Part shown: positions 26,876 to 36,929 of the stretch, one piece after another
Layout of the letters: each line of letters opens with the position of its first letter
Numbering within the stretch: the stretch's first letter is position 1
From: Pseudomonas sp. Au-Pse12
GTDB taxonomy: Bacteria; Pseudomonadota; Gammaproteobacteria; Pseudomonadales; Pseudomonadaceae
Direction of reading: 5' to 3'
DNA: 64,000 nt
Assembly: GCF_021341665.1 (NCBI RefSeq)
Contig: NZ_JAJTTH010000004.1
Coordinates: 1 to 64,000, forward strand
The notes under the pieces: model-generated
Told to the model about the DNA's origin: nothing
The model's input: the letters and a program-made list of their open reading frames with translations, nothing else
The model's database searches: none
Program-made: the position numbers and the translations under genes

Positions 26876-27537
26876 CGTATAAGGTCATCCCGGCCGAGTA
26901 TTTACAGCTCTCTGCGGGCGAAAAAAGGCGCAACTATTCCGATGCAAGGGAGGCGCGTCTAATGCCGTAAACGCCTACCCTATGCCGAATCGGCATGAGT
27001 TTTTCCAAACAAAACGAGCGTCCCAAGCGGTTCGAATACGACATTTCGGCAGGCAAAAATGCCGTGAAACGGCCATTTCAGGCGGTGTGCAGGCTTGTCG
27101 GAGAGGTCAGGAAAAGGGCTTAAAAAAGTTAGGATTACTCTGATTCGGGTGCCCGGAAACGCTGGGTAACTTGCGCAAAGTTTCTCGATATACGGTCGCA
27201 GAGAAACACCAGGAAACGTTTGATCGGAGTCAAAGGAAGATTTTTTCGCGCCCGGTCGACAGAAATGACCGACGGACGGCTCTAGAACGGGACTTCGACA
27301 TTCAAGCACAGCGCAAGCTCGTCAAGCCGCTGCCGACCTGGGAGCTTGCGCCGCCGCTCTTTCCTGACCCGGCCCTTGCGGAGGCACTCCTTGTACCCCT
27401 AGGTCACTCCGATCACCTGTGGATCAGAACATCCCGGCCCCTTGGTCATGCACTCGCCCTCCTCGGGCGGTGCAACAGCCGAAAGCGCCAGGGCGGCCCT
27501 TTCGTCTATCTGTTATGCAATATCGGCAATTCGTACC
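26876..27537. other. Gene-poor spacer between gltP and ivy
   Basis: About 660 bases with no credible gene. Frames present here lack ribosome sites and family-like features. The left part near 26900-27170 is less G/C rich and probably carries the gltP promoter. The right part (about 27300-27500) is coding-like in base composition, but I recognise no family; it could be a decayed gene or the 3' region of ivy transcripts. Confidence 0.35.
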
Positions 27538-28005
27538 TCAGTACCAGTTCGGATCCTTGCGCAACTGTTCCTGCAGCAACGCCTGCATGCCGGCATCGGG
27601 CTTGCCGAGGAAGCGGTAGTTGGCATGGCGGGTCGGTGACTTGTCCGCAGGCAAGCCCGCCGGCACCTCCACCAGCATCGCGTAGGCATGCTTCTTGTCG
27701 AAGCTGAAGGCCACGATCAGGCGCTGGTTCTGGCAGCTCTGCGCGGTTTCGCACAGCGGCCCCACCAGGTACTGATCGCCGTCCTCAGTCACGGCATTCA
27801 TCTGCTGCTGAGCATCGCCCGAAAGGTTCATCACCCATTCGGGCAGGCGCTCTTCCTTGTGCACAACCCCCTGCCAGGTCTGACGAAACTGCGGGTCCGA
27901 ACTCAGCAGTTGGTTGGCTCGTGCCTGGCCATCATTGGCCGCCGACGCCAGGGCGCTGGCGCCCAGCAACAGCGTGGCAGCCAAGGTCTTCAACGAAAGG
28001 CTCAT
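27538..28005 (-). CDS. ivy: Ivy family C-type lysozyme inhibitor
   Basis: A 155-residue exported protein with a signal peptide (residues 1-22, cut after ASA). The family loop with a disulfide is seen as LCETAQSCQNQRLIVAFSFD, corresponding to the CKPHDC-type lysozyme-blocking loop of Ivy, though the exact loop sequence differs. The end YRFLGKPDAGMQ is also family-like. It should protect peptidoglycan from lysozyme in the periplasm. Two bases separate its start from the DUF1328 gene upstream, so they may be cotranscribed. Confidence 0.8.
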   Translation of the reverse strand: MSLSLKTLAATLLLGASALASAANDGQARANQLLSSDPQFRQTWQGVVHKEERLPEWVMNLSGDAQQQMNAVTEDGDQYLVGPLCETAQSCQNQRLIVAFSFDKKHAYAMLVEVPAGLPADKSPTRHANYRFLGKPDAGMQALLQEQLRKDPNWY

Positions 28006-28007
28006 GG

Positions 28008-28172
28008 TCAGCCTCGGCCACGACGGCCAAAGAAGAACGAAGCGATGAACATCACCAGGAACACGACAAAGAGAATCTTGGCGATACCCGTGGCGGTGCC
28101 CGCGATACCACCGAAGCCCAGTACCGCAGCGACAATGGCAATGATCAGGAATGTGATTGCCCAGCTCAGCAT
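28008..28172 (-). CDS. DUF1328 small membrane protein
   Basis: A 54-residue protein beginning [20 protein letters not shown], with two hydrophobic helices and a basic tail (GRRGRG). It matches the DUF1328/YtjA family of small stress-related membrane proteins. AGGAG lies about 8 bases before the ATG at 28172. Its stop codon lies two bases ahead of the ivy start, consistent with a shared transcript. Function unknown. Confidence 0.9.
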   Translation of the reverse strand: MLSWAITFLIIAIVAAVLGFGGIAGTATGIAKILFVVFLVMFIASFFFGRRGRG

Positions 28173-28253
28173 GATGATTCTCCTTACTCTTCTATAAGTG
28201 GTGCTGCCTGTGGAGCCAGCCCGGCGCCGCCGATTGCGAGCCCGGCCTTGGTG

Positions 28254-28538
28254 CTAGAACACCCAGCGTTCCTGACGTGGCGCATCCGCCACCGGCTGTG
28301 CCTGGTCGACGGCCATCAGTTGCATGGGAGCCTGCTCGCTGAGCTGGCGGCTCACCGAACTGAAATGGGTCTGGGTAAAGTGCTGAGCCGGCACGCGCGG
28401 CGCGGGTGCCTGGCTGTCCTGCCAGCGCTGGAACTGCTGCCCGGCGACCAGGGTGACCAGCAATGCCAGGCTGGCGAAGAGGCCTTGCTGGAGATGCAGT
28501 GGCGCAATACGCAATTGGGCAAGACGTTGGCGATTCAT
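28254..28538 (-). CDS. Hypothetical single-pass membrane protein
   Basis: A 94-residue protein with one hydrophobic segment (FASLALLVTLVAG, about residues 21-33) and a periplasmic-type tail rich in Gln, Ala and Pro ending RQERWVF. GAGCTTC-type purines precede the ATG at 28538. I do not recognise a family. It lies between DUF1328/ivy and the algB promoter, on the strand opposite to algB. Confidence 0.6.
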   Translation of the reverse strand: MNRQRLAQLRIAPLHLQQGLFASLALLVTLVAGQQFQRWQDSQAPAPRVPAQHFTQTHFSSVSRQLSEQAPMQLMAVDQAQPVADAPRQERWVF

Positions 28539-28779
28539 CCTGAAGCTCCTCCCACACTGGTGGTGATGTTGTTATGGAAGCCTCGGTAGGCGCTTCTCGA
28601 TGAGAGGGTGATTGCAGGCTGCATGCCAGCTTTAGGCAGAGCATTAAATTCAATAAAATCAATAAGTTATGAATAACCAAGAACAGCGCCCGAGACGCAT
28701 CCTGCACGATGCCCCCAGGCAGACCGTGCGAAATGCACGATCGCCCTTTGCCGCAGTGGATGCTTTTTGATCACAGGGG

Positions 28780-28815
28780 GAACTTTGCGCAACGGCCAGC
28801 AGCCTGATACAGACC
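28780..28815 (+). promoter_or_regulatory. AlgU (sigma-22) type promoter for algB
   Basis: GAACTT (28780-28785) and CCTGA (28803-28807) are spaced by 17 bases, close to the AlgU consensus GAACTT-N16/17-TCTGA. It lies about 170 bases before algB. In P. aeruginosa algB is under AlgT/U control, which supports the call. Confidence 0.75.
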
Positions 28816-28979
28816 CACCCAGCAGCCACTCTCGGTAAAACATGCGGAATTTCAGCCTGTTAGCCATTTCAGCCGGAGATATCTAACCTGCTGCTCGTGG
28901 AATGGATCAGAATCAACCTTGCAACTTGCCCGATTTTTCCGGGACTAAATAAAGATCATTCGTAAAGGAGCCTTGGAAA

Positions 28980-30326
28980 ATGGAGTCAGCGCCGGAGAAT
29001 CAAGGCCGCATCCTTCTGGTGGATGACGAATCCGCAATCCTTCGCACCTTCCGCTACTGCCTGGAAGACGAGGGCTACACCGTGGCCACCGCCAACAGCG
29101 CAGCCCAGGCCGATGCCCTGCTGCAACGCCAGGTCTTCGACCTGTGCTTCCTCGACCTGCGCCTGGGCGAGGACAACGGCCTCGATGTACTGGCACAAAT
29201 GCGGACCCAGGCGCCCTGGATGCGGGTGGTGATCGTCACCGCCCATTCCGCCGTGGACACCGCGGTGGATGCGATCCAGGCCGGCGCCGCCGACTACCTG
29301 GTCAAGCCCTGCAGCCCCGACCAACTGCGCCTGGCCACCGCCAAGCAGCTGGAAGTGCGCCAGCTTTCAGCACGCCTGGAAGCCCTTGAAGGCGAGGTAC
29401 GCAAACCCAAGGACGGCCTGGACTCCCACAGCCCGGCCATGAAAGTGGTGCTGGAAACCGCACGCCAGGTAGCCACCACCGACGCCAACATCCTCATCCT
29501 CGGCGAATCCGGTACCGGCAAGGGCGAACTGGCGCGGGCTATTCATGGCTGGAGCAAACGCGCCAAGAAGTCCTGCGTGACCATCAACTGCCCGTCATTG
29601 ACCGCCGAGTTGATGGAAAGCGAGCTTTTCGGCCACAGCCGCGGCGCCTTCACCGGGGCCAGCGAGAGCACCCTGGGCCGGGTCAACCAGGCCGACGGCG
29701 GCACCCTGTTCCTCGATGAAATCGGCGACTTCCCGCTGACCCTGCAACCCAAGCTGCTGCGCTTTATCCAGGACAAGGAATACGAGCGCGTCGGCGACCC
29801 GGTCACCCGCCGCGCCGACGTACGCATCCTCGCGGCCACCAACCTCAACCTCGAGGACATGGTGCGCGACGGGCGCTTTCGCGAAGACCTGCTGTACCGG
29901 CTGAACGTCATCACCCTGCACCTGCCGCCCCTGCGCGAGCGCAGCGAAGACATCCTGACCCTGGCCGACCGCTTCCTCGCGCGCTTCGTCAAAGAGTATT
30001 CGCGACCCGCCCGCGGGTTCAGCGACGAAGCCCGGGAAGCCCTGCTGAACTACCGCTGGCCGGGCAACATCCGCGAACTGCGCAACGTGGTGGAGCGGGC
30101 GAGCATCATCTGCCCTCAGGAACGGGTGGAAATCAGCCACCTGGGCATGGCCGAGCAACCCACCAACAACGCGCCGCGGATCGGAGCCGCGCTGAGCCTG
30201 GACGAGCTGGAAAAAGCCCACATCGGCGCGGTCCTGGCCACCAGCGACACCCTGGACCAGGCCGCCAAGACCCTGGGCATCGACGCTTCGACGCTGTACC
30301 GCAAACGCAAACAGTACAACCTGTGA
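28980..30326 (+). CDS. algB: Sigma-54 response regulator of alginate synthesis
   Basis: A 448-residue NtrC-type regulator. The receiver domain spans about residues 10-125, with phospho-acceptor Asp59 in CFLDLRLG. The AAA+ domain has Walker A GESGTGKGELAR, the sigma-54 contact GAFTGA and Walker B GGTLFLDEIGD. The C-terminal Fis-type helix-turn-helix is DQAAKTLGIDASTLYRKRKQ. GGAG lies upstream of the start. AlgB activates alginate genes and represses other pathways in P. aeruginosa; its partner kinase kinB follows 11 bases downstream. Confidence 0.95.
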   Translation: MESAPENQGRILLVDDESAILRTFRYCLEDEGYTVATANSAAQADALLQRQVFDLCFLDLRLGEDNGLDVLAQMRTQAPWMRVVIVTAHSAVDTAVDAIQAGAADYLVKPCSPDQLRLATAKQLEVRQLSARLEALEGEVRKPKDGLDSHSPAMKVVLETARQVATTDANILILGESGTGKGELARAIHGWSKRAKKSCVTINCPSLTAELMESELFGHSRGAFTGASESTLGRVNQADGGTLFLDEIGDFPLTLQPKLLRFIQDKEYERVGDPVTRRADVRILAATNLNLEDMVRDGRFREDLLYRLNVITLHLPPLRERSEDILTLADRFLARFVKEYSRPARGFSDEAREALLNYRWPGNIRELRNVVERASIICPQERVEISHLGMAEQPTNNAPRIGAALSLDELEKAHIGAVLATSDTLDQAAKTLGIDASTLYRKRKQYNL

Positions 30327-30336
30327 GCAACACCCT

Positions 30337-32121
30337 ATGAAGTTAGCGATGAAACTGCGCACCCGGCTGTTTCTGAGCATCTCGGCCCTGATCACCGTGG
30401 CCCTGCTGGGCCTGGTGCTGGGGCTGGTCAGCGTGATGCAGATGGCCAGCACCCAGGAAGCGCTGATCCGCAACAACTTCATCACCCTGGACCTGGGCCT
30501 CAAGCTGCGCCAGACCCTGGGCGACCAGCTGATCATCATGCTCAGCAACAAGCCTGATCGCGAAGCCCTGGCCGCCTCCCGCGAGCACTACCTGGACCTG
30601 CTCGACCAGGGCATCGCCCATGATCAGCAGGGCCAGGCACCCAGCGGCTTTCAGCAGGCGCGCAGCGACTACCTGAGCTTCTACCAGGCCTTCGAGCGCA
30701 ACAGCACCGAGGCTGGGCTCAATGGCCACAACGAGCTGACCGAACGCTTCAACGCCTTGCGCGGCGGGCTGATCAGCGAGCACAAGCGCGCCCTGGACAA
30801 CATCAGCCAGGTCGAGCAGCAGGCCCGCAACCGCGCGTTGCTGGTGGCCGGCCTGCTGGGCTTCGTGGCCCTAGCGGTGCTGATCATCGGATTCGTCACC
30901 GCCCATGCCATCGCCCGGCGTTTCGGCGGGCCGATCGAGGCCCTGGCCAAGGCCGCAGACAAGATCGGCCAAGGCAACTTCGACGTCACCCTGCCGATCT
31001 CGGCGGCGGCGGAAATGAACCTGCTGACCCGGCGCTTCGGCATCATGGCCGAGGCCTTGCGTCAGCATCAGGCCACCAACGTCGATGAATTGCTGGCCGG
31101 CCAGCAGCGCTTGCAGGCCGTGCTCGACAGCATCGACGACGGCCTGCTGATGATCGACCGCCAGGGCCGCCTGGAACACCTCAACCCGGTAGCGCAGCGG
31201 CAGCTGGGCTGGGACCAGGCGCGCCTGGGCCAGGGCCTGGGCAGCGCCCTGCAACGTCCCGAGCTGGATGAACAGCTGCAACTGGTGCTGCGCGGCGGCA
31301 ATCTGGAGCGGGCGCCGGACGACCTGGATATCGAGGTCGACGGCGAGTCGCGCCTGCTGACCTACAGCCTGACGCCGGTCAGCCACACCCAAGGGCATAT
31401 TCTTGGCGCGGTGATGGTGCTCCACGATGTCACCGAGCAGCGGGCATTCGAACGGGTTCGCAGTGAGTTCGTGTTGCGCGCCTCCCACGAACTGCGCACT
31501 CCCGTCACCGGCATGCACATGGCCTTCGGCCTGCTCCAGGAACGTCTGCGCTTTCCCGAAGAATCCCGGGAAGCCGACCTGCTGACTACGGTCAACGAGG
31601 AAATGCAGCGCCTGATGCAACTGATCAACGACCTGCTGAACTTCTCGCGTTACCAGAACGGCCTGCAGAAGCTCACCCTCGCTCCCTGCCTCCTGGAAGA
31701 ACTGCTGGAACAGGCTCAAGACCGCTTCCGCGAACAGGCACAGCGGCAAGGCGTCGACCTGCTACTGGAGATCCAGGCGCCGCTGCCGCGCCTGCATGCC
31801 GATCGGGCACAGCTGGAGCGGGTGCTGGACAACCTGATCGACAACGCCTTGCGCCACACCGCCAGCGACGGCCAGATCCGCCTGCAGGCCCGACGCCATG
31901 GCGAACGGGTGATCGTCAGCGTCGAAGACAATGGCGAGGGCATCGCCTACGGCCAGCAGGGGCGGATCTTCGAACCTTTCGTCCAGGTCGGGCGCAAAAA
32001 GGGCGGGGCCGGGCTGGGGCTGGCGCTGTGCAAGGAAATTGTCCAGCTGCATGGCGGCCGCATGGGCGTGTACTCAAGACCGGGGCAGGGCACCCAGTTC
32101 TATCTGGCCCTGCCACTGTAG
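30337..32121 (+). CDS. kinB: Sensor histidine kinase KinB
   Basis: A 594-residue inner-membrane sensor kinase. Two membrane helices (about 12-34 and 168-190) flank a periplasmic sensor region. Then come HAMP (about 190-245), PAS (about 255-360), the H-box ASHELRTPVTG near residue 385, N-box DNLIDNALRH, and ATP-lid motifs VEDNGEGIA and GGAGLGLALCKEI. All catalytic motifs are intact. It is the cognate kinase/phosphatase of AlgB in P. aeruginosa. The ATG at 30337 is used; one at 30349 is equally possible because neither has a strong ribosome site. Confidence 0.94.
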   Translation: MKLAMKLRTRLFLSISALITVALLGLVLGLVSVMQMASTQEALIRNNFITLDLGLKLRQTLGDQLIIMLSNKPDREALAASREHYLDLLDQGIAHDQQGQAPSGFQQARSDYLSFYQAFERNSTEAGLNGHNELTERFNALRGGLISEHKRALDNISQVEQQARNRALLVAGLLGFVALAVLIIGFVTAHAIARRFGGPIEALAKAADKIGQGNFDVTLPISAAAEMNLLTRRFGIMAEALRQHQATNVDELLAGQQRLQAVLDSIDDGLLMIDRQGRLEHLNPVAQRQLGWDQARLGQGLGSALQRPELDEQLQLVLRGGNLERAPDDLDIEVDGESRLLTYSLTPVSHTQGHILGAVMVLHDVTEQRAFERVRSEFVLRASHELRTPVTGMHMAFGLLQERLRFPEESREADLLTTVNEEMQRLMQLINDLLNFSRYQNGLQKLTLAPCLLEELLEQAQDRFREQAQRQGVDLLLEIQAPLPRLHADRAQLERVLDNLIDNALRHTASDGQIRLQARRHGERVIVSVEDNGEGIAYGQQGRIFEPFVQVGRKKGGAGLGLALCKEIVQLHGGRMGVYSRPGQGTQFYLALPL

Positions 32122-32125
32122 GGCT

Positions 32126-33748
32126 TCACGCCTCGTCATCCAGGCGCCTGGCCACCAGCCGCCGGCCACGGGTAATCAGTTCGATGAATTGCGAGGCACT
32201 CAGGGCGTGGGCAAACAACCAGCCCTGGCCGAAGCTCACGCCTTCGCTGCTCAACAACAGGGCCTGATCCTCACACTCGATGCCCTCGGCAATCACCTTG
32301 AGTTTCAGGGCATGGGCCATGCGAATGATGTGCGGCGCCACGCCACTGCTGGCGGCGTCATGCCCCAGGGCATCGATGAAGGCCTTGTCGATCTTCAGGC
32401 AGTCCACCGGCAGGCTCTGCAGATAGGCCAGGCTGCAATAACCGGTGCCGAAATCATCGATCAGCACCTGATGCCCGACATCCCGCAGGGCCTGCAGGTT
32501 GTTGCGCGCCACCACCACATCGATCAGCCCTCGCTCGGTCACCTCGAACGCGATCTGCCGGGCCGCCACCTTGTGCCTCGCCAGCAACTGCGCCATGACC
32601 ACGCCAATGCGCGGCACCATGACGTCGCAGGCCGCCAGGTTGACCGAGATGTACAGCTGCGGATTGGCCCGTAGCACGTGCCCCAGCTGCTCCAGCAGGC
32701 GCTGCAGGACGAAGTCGGTGATCTGGCGGATCTGCCCGGTGTTCTCCGCCAGCGGGATGAACAGGTCGGGGCTGGTCAGGGTGCCGTCCGGACGGCGCCA
32801 GCGCAGCAAGGCCTCGGCGCCGACGCAGAGCCGGCTGCTGAGATCGAAGATCGGCTGGTACAGCACCTGCAATTCACCGCGCCGCAGCGCCCCCTGCAGC
32901 TCAGCGCCCAGGGACTGGCGCTGGCGGGCCAACTGATACACCAGCCCACCAATGAACACCGACAGCGCCAGGCTGGCCGGCAGCAACCACCACCAGTCGT
33001 CGAGAATTTCCGCCTGCAGGCTGGCCCGGGGAGTGACCAGCACCAGTTGGTACTCGGGGTTGCGGGTCGGCATGCGATAGATCAGCAGGTCCGGCGTGAC
33101 CTGCAAAGGGCCATCACGCCCGGCCCGCCAGGGCTCGACCGGTGGCCAGGCGCGGGCCGGGCCCAGCACCGGGATCGCCCGGGTTCCATGATCGACCACC
33201 ACCATCAGGCTGCCGTCCGCCGGCAGGTCGACCACATCGGTCAGGTGCCCGCGGGAAGTGGCCACGCGAAAGTTGCCTCGCCCCAGCATCAGCGCGGCGA
33301 GGTTTTCATTGGGCTGGGTCGAAGTGTTGAGCCAGTAGCTGTAAGTCGGCCCGCGGATATCCGGTGGCCTGAGCGCCGGCAGGAGGTTTTGCCGTGGCCA
33401 GCTGGAGCAGCTCTGGGTGGCGTCCATGTAGGCCGCTTCATAAATGAAGCGATAGCTGTAGCTGACCTGCTGCAGGGTCGTGATCAGCTCGGCGTCACAC
33501 TCGCGCAGCGGCTGCGCCTCCAGCACGTCGAGCCCCTCGCGCAGTTGCCCGAACAACTGCTCCAGGCGCTCCAGGAAACGTTGCCCCTGGGCGTTCATCT
33601 GCTCGCTTTCGCGCTGCTGGACCTGATGCATCGCCAGCCCGACGCTGCCCAGCAGCAGAACCACCGCACTCAACGCAGCCGCCACTATCGCCAGCGACCA
33701 AGGGCGATAGAACCAGGTACGCAAGGGCGCGCGGGCAGCCGGCATCAT
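32126..33748 (-). CDS. CSS-motif c-di-GMP phosphodiesterase (EAL)
   Basis: A 540-residue protein. A membrane helix near residues 20-45, a periplasmic CSS domain with the diagnostic CSS (TQSCSSWP, near residue 115), a second helix near 255-275, then an EAL domain to residue 530. The catalytic set is complete: EALLRW near 310, DDFGTGYCSL and EGIECEDQ. There is no GGDEF domain. In CSS proteins, loss of the disulfide (via DsbA/DsbB redox state) is known to raise activity, which makes the nearby dsbA notable. Convergent with kinB, four bases apart. Confidence 0.9.
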   Translation of the reverse strand: MMPAARAPLRTWFYRPWSLAIVAAALSAVVLLLGSVGLAMHQVQQRESEQMNAQGQRFLERLEQLFGQLREGLDVLEAQPLRECDAELITTLQQVSYSYRFIYEAAYMDATQSCSSWPRQNLLPALRPPDIRGPTYSYWLNTSTQPNENLAALMLGRGNFRVATSRGHLTDVVDLPADGSLMVVVDHGTRAIPVLGPARAWPPVEPWRAGRDGPLQVTPDLLIYRMPTRNPEYQLVLVTPRASLQAEILDDWWWLLPASLALSVFIGGLVYQLARQRQSLGAELQGALRRGELQVLYQPIFDLSSRLCVGAEALLRWRRPDGTLTSPDLFIPLAENTGQIRQITDFVLQRLLEQLGHVLRANPQLYISVNLAACDVMVPRIGVVMAQLLARHKVAARQIAFEVTERGLIDVVVARNNLQALRDVGHQVLIDDFGTGYCSLAYLQSLPVDCLKIDKAFIDALGHDAASSGVAPHIIRMAHALKLKVIAEGIECEDQALLLSSEGVSFGQGWLFAHALSASQFIELITRGRRLVARRLDDEA

Positions 33749-33822
33749 GGGGAGATCCGAAGGATTACCAATGAGTTATAGCAACTGATTGGACAATCGG
33801 CCCGAACCGTCCGGCGGCGTCA

Positions 33823-34602
33823 TTATTTTGTCTGGTTGAGCACCATCAGGATCGCCGCGCTTTGCGCATCCGGCACGCCGTCGAAACGCCCCGGGCGATA
33901 GTGCATCTGGAACGCGGCCAGGACGTGGCGGGTGGCCGCGTCCAGTTCACCGGTCTGCGGGGTGGCGTAGCCCAGTTGTGCCAGTTGTTGCTGATACCAA
34001 CTGATGCTCGGCGGGCTCACGGTAAAGAACGCCTGCTGACGCGCGACGGCCTGGGCATCGGGCCACAAGCCGAGCCCGGCCTCGGCCAGGCGCTTCCAGG
34101 GAAACAACGGGCCCGGATCGAGCTTGCGCGCGGGGGCAATGTCGCTGTGGCCGATGATGTGGCGCGGCGAGATGTTGTTGCGCTGGCTGATGTCCTTGAG
34201 CAGCACGATCAGGTTCTGGATCTGCGCTTCGCTGTAGGGATACCAGAGTCGGCCGTTGGGGCCATCGCGAAAGCCCGGGTTGACGATTTCGATGCCGATC
34301 GAGCTGGAGTTGAGCCAGGTGCGGCCCTGCCATTGGCTATCGCCGGCATGCCAGGCACGGTATTGCTCATCCACCAGTTTGTAGATGGTCGCGGACTTGT
34401 CGTCACCGATCAGGTAGTGGCTGCTGACCTGGCCATGAGTCAGCAGGGCCAGGGAACGCTCCAGGGACGCCGAGGTGTAGTGAACGATGATGAACTGGGC
34501 ACGCTGGTCGTAATTGACCGAAGGATGGCTGGTATCAATGCGCGGGCCGCTGGCGCAGCCGGCGAGGATCAGCAGGGAGAAGGCAAGAGCAAGAAATTTC
34601 AT
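33823..34602 (-). CDS. ampDh2: N-acetylmuramoyl-L-alanine amidase, outer-membrane lipoprotein (AmpDh2)
   Basis: A 259-residue lipoprotein (lipobox LAGC, Cys16). The amidase_2 domain has zinc and catalytic motifs IIVHYT, GIEIVNPG and GHSDIAPARKLDPGP; a C-terminal peptidoglycan-binding repeat covers about residues 185-250. It cleaves the amide link between MurNAc and the stem peptide. The lipid anchor and the position after kinB match AmpDh2 of P. aeruginosa rather than cytosolic AmpD or AmpDh3. It may affect muropeptide recycling and ampC induction. Confidence 0.88.
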   Translation of the reverse strand: MKFLALAFSLLILAGCASGPRIDTSHPSVNYDQRAQFIIVHYTSASLERSLALLTHGQVSSHYLIGDDKSATIYKLVDEQYRAWHAGDSQWQGRTWLNSSSIGIEIVNPGFRDGPNGRLWYPYSEAQIQNLIVLLKDISQRNNISPRHIIGHSDIAPARKLDPGPLFPWKRLAEAGLGLWPDAQAVARQQAFFTVSPPSISWYQQQLAQLGYATPQTGELDAATRHVLAAFQMHYRPGRFDGVPDAQSAAILMVLNQTK

Positions 34603-34703
34603 GGCAGAGAGCAGTACGCTGAAGACGACAATGCAACAGTGTAACGTACTGCCCCCGCGATCATGGGCAAAACAACGGGGTGATCGAGGAATCGGCCACG
34701 GCC

Positions 34704-36929
34704 TCAGCCGGCCTCAACCCGATTGCGTCCGGCGTCTTTGGCCCGGTACAGCGCCTGATCGGCTCTTTTGATCACCAGATCGCTACGATCGCCAGCCTTG
34801 AACGCACTCAAGCCGACCGACACGGTGATGGTCACCGGTTCCCCCTTGAAGTGGAACGGGCACGCCTCGATGGCCGCGCGCAGCGCTTCCACTATCCGCA
34901 CGCCCACCGGCCAGGGCGTGTTGGGCAACAGCAGGACAAACTCCTCGCCGCCAAAGCGCGCGATGAAATCGCTGCCCCGCAGGCGTTTGCGCAGCACGTT
35001 GGCGATGATCTTCAACACCTTGTCGCCGGCCAGGTGGCCGTAGTTGTCGTTGATCCGCTTGAAATGATCGAGGTCGAGCATCGCCAGCAGCAGGCTGTTG
35101 CCATGTTGCTGCCATTGGCCGACCTCATGCTCCAGGCGCTCGCTCCAGGCGGCGCGGTTGGGCAGCCCGGTGAGTGGGTCGATCAACGCCTTCTGCCGTT
35201 GTTCTTCGAGGTGTTCACGGTAGCCCTGGGCCTCCTGCTCCATGCTCGAGACCCGCTCCGCCAGGCTTTGCAGGCGGGCGGCGACTTCCCGCTCACGCTC
35301 GTCGCGCTGCTTCTGGTGGTGGTCCATGGTGCCCAGCAGGCCTTCCAGGTGGCTTTCCAGCACCTGCTTGAGGTCATCCAGGTCGGCGGCCTCCTGCACG
35401 CTGCTTTGCAGGCCGTCGACCTGCTCGCGGATCTGCGTGTCCATGGCTCGCGCCGCCGAGCTGCTGTCGGCATGACCGTCGCTGGCCGCCTGCAGGTTGC
35501 TTTGAAAGGCTTCCAGGCGCTCGTTGAGCTGCTTGAGGTAGGTCTCGAACTCATGCTGGCCCGAGTCGGTAATGGCCAGCATCAACACGGCCAGATCATC
35601 GAGGATCGGCAGCAATTCGTACCAGTTCAAGCCATGTTGCAGACGATCGCGCATGGCTTCGGCCTGGGGCCGATGGCGCTCCGGCAGGCTCAGATCGTCC
35701 AGCAGCCCCAGCAGGGTGTGCTCGATATGCTTGGCCACCGAACTGTAGGAAGGTTCGGGGGAGTCCGGCAGTGCGTAGAGCACATCGTGCTCCGACTGCT
35801 CCGGATCGATGGCCGCCAGGGCTTCGGCCATGACCGGCGGCAGGGGCAGACTGTCGAGCAGCACCACCGGAGAAGCCACCGGCAGCGCCTGCAATTCGTC
35901 GGGGTTGAGCGCAACAGGATCGCCCGGGGCCTCGGCGGCAGGTTCCGGAGGCGCCTCCTCAGCAATGGCCACGGCCGCCGCTTCGGTGGGCGCGTGAAGC
36001 TCGGCGGCAAGAGGCACGGACGCTTGAGATGCGGCCTCGATCACGGGCACAGGTTCGGCGGTTTTTTCCTGTGCCAGCACGGGTGGTACGAATGCCACCA
36101 CCGGAGCCGGCGCCGGGGCTACGCCAACCTCTGGCGCTTCCTTGGCGAGCGGCTCGGCATCAGGTTGTACCAGGGGCGGCGCTTCATGCTTGACCGGGGT
36201 GGGTGCAGCAGGAGCGGGTGCAGCAGGCGCCGGAGCCGCCTCGGCCACTTCGGGCAAGGCCTGGATTGGCGTCTGATAGTGCTCGCGAACCACGTCATCC
36301 GCGACCGCGACTTCTTCGGTCTGCGGATGCACCTCTTCTGCCACGGCAGCCGGGAGTGGCGGATGCACCACGGCGGCCTCCGCCGGGGCGGGCGCCTCGC
36401 TGGCATCGCGGCCGCCGAACAGACGCTGCAACAGGCTCGGCCGCTCGGGCTCGGCCGGGGTGTCCAACTGGCTCAACGCCTTGCCCTGCAGGCTGCTCAG
36501 TTCCCCAAGCAACAAGGGGATTTCCCGCGCCTGGCCAACCCGGCCATCCAGCTGCTTGGCAAAGACCTTCAGCGGGCGACTGACTTCCCTGGGCAAGGGT
36601 AGCGTCTGCAGTTGGCTGACCAGCGCCGTCAGGGCGCTGCTCATCTGCTCGACTCGGGTTTCCCGCCGTTGCTCGGAGTCCAGCACGGCCTTTTCCAGGC
36701 GCGGCAACAAGGCCGCGAGCCCGGCGTCCATGTCGTCGGTGCGCACGACCTCGCGCATTTCCTTCATGCACTGATCGACCGCGCGATCAGTGCCTTCCGC
36801 CGCCAGGGTGCTGCGCACCAGGCCACGACGCAGCAAGTCCAGACGAGCCGCCCAGCGGCGTTCTAACTTTTCCTGCTGTTCGATACTTTTGAGGTACTTC
36901 TCTTTCCAGCGTTGGGCGTCGTCGCTCAT
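34704..36929 (-). CDS. dgcH: Soluble diguanylate cyclase (GGEEF)
   Basis: A 741-residue protein without membrane helices. The C-terminal GGDEF domain carries [12 protein letters not shown] near residue 660 and the inhibitory I-site RGSD five residues before it, so it should be active and feedback controlled. Residues about 170-340 are a long Ala/Pro/Val/Glu-rich linker, likely disordered. The N-terminal 150 residues and the segment 450-560 are helical and coiled-coil-like. Position between ampDh2 and dsbA fits DgcH (PA5487) of P. aeruginosa. The start overlaps the EEP nuclease stop (ATGA), so the two genes are coupled. Confidence 0.88.
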   Translation of the reverse strand: MSDDAQRWKEKYLKSIEQQEKLERRWAARLDLLRRGLVRSTLAAEGTDRAVDQCMKEMREVVRTDDMDAGLAALLPRLEKAVLDSEQRRETRVEQMSSALTALVSQLQTLPLPREVSRPLKVFAKQLDGRVGQAREIPLLLGELSSLQGKALSQLDTPAEPERPSLLQRLFGGRDASEAPAPAEAAVVHPPLPAAVAEEVHPQTEEVAVADDVVREHYQTPIQALPEVAEAAPAPAAPAPAAPTPVKHEAPPLVQPDAEPLAKEAPEVGVAPAPAPVVAFVPPVLAQEKTAEPVPVIEAASQASVPLAAELHAPTEAAAVAIAEEAPPEPAAEAPGDPVALNPDELQALPVASPVVLLDSLPLPPVMAEALAAIDPEQSEHDVLYALPDSPEPSYSSVAKHIEHTLLGLLDDLSLPERHRPQAEAMRDRLQHGLNWYELLPILDDLAVLMLAITDSGQHEFETYLKQLNERLEAFQSNLQAASDGHADSSSAARAMDTQIREQVDGLQSSVQEAADLDDLKQVLESHLEGLLGTMDHHQKQRDEREREVAARLQSLAERVSSMEQEAQGYREHLEEQRQKALIDPLTGLPNRAAWSERLEHEVGQWQQHGNSLLLAMLDLDHFKRINDNYGHLAGDKVLKIIANVLRKRLRGSDFIARFGGEEFVLLLPNTPWPVGVRIVEALRAAIEACPFHFKGEPVTITVSVGLSAFKAGDRSDLVIKRADQALYRAKDAGRNRVEAG

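Noticed and set aside
26980-27309. A 109-codon minus-strand frame upstream of gltP
   Set aside because: It has no ribosome site, signal or domain, and unusual codon use for the window. Left as unexplained spacer.
27171-27707. A 178-codon plus-strand frame across the ivy end
   Set aside because: It overlaps the real ivy gene antisense, has no ribosome site and no recognisable domain.
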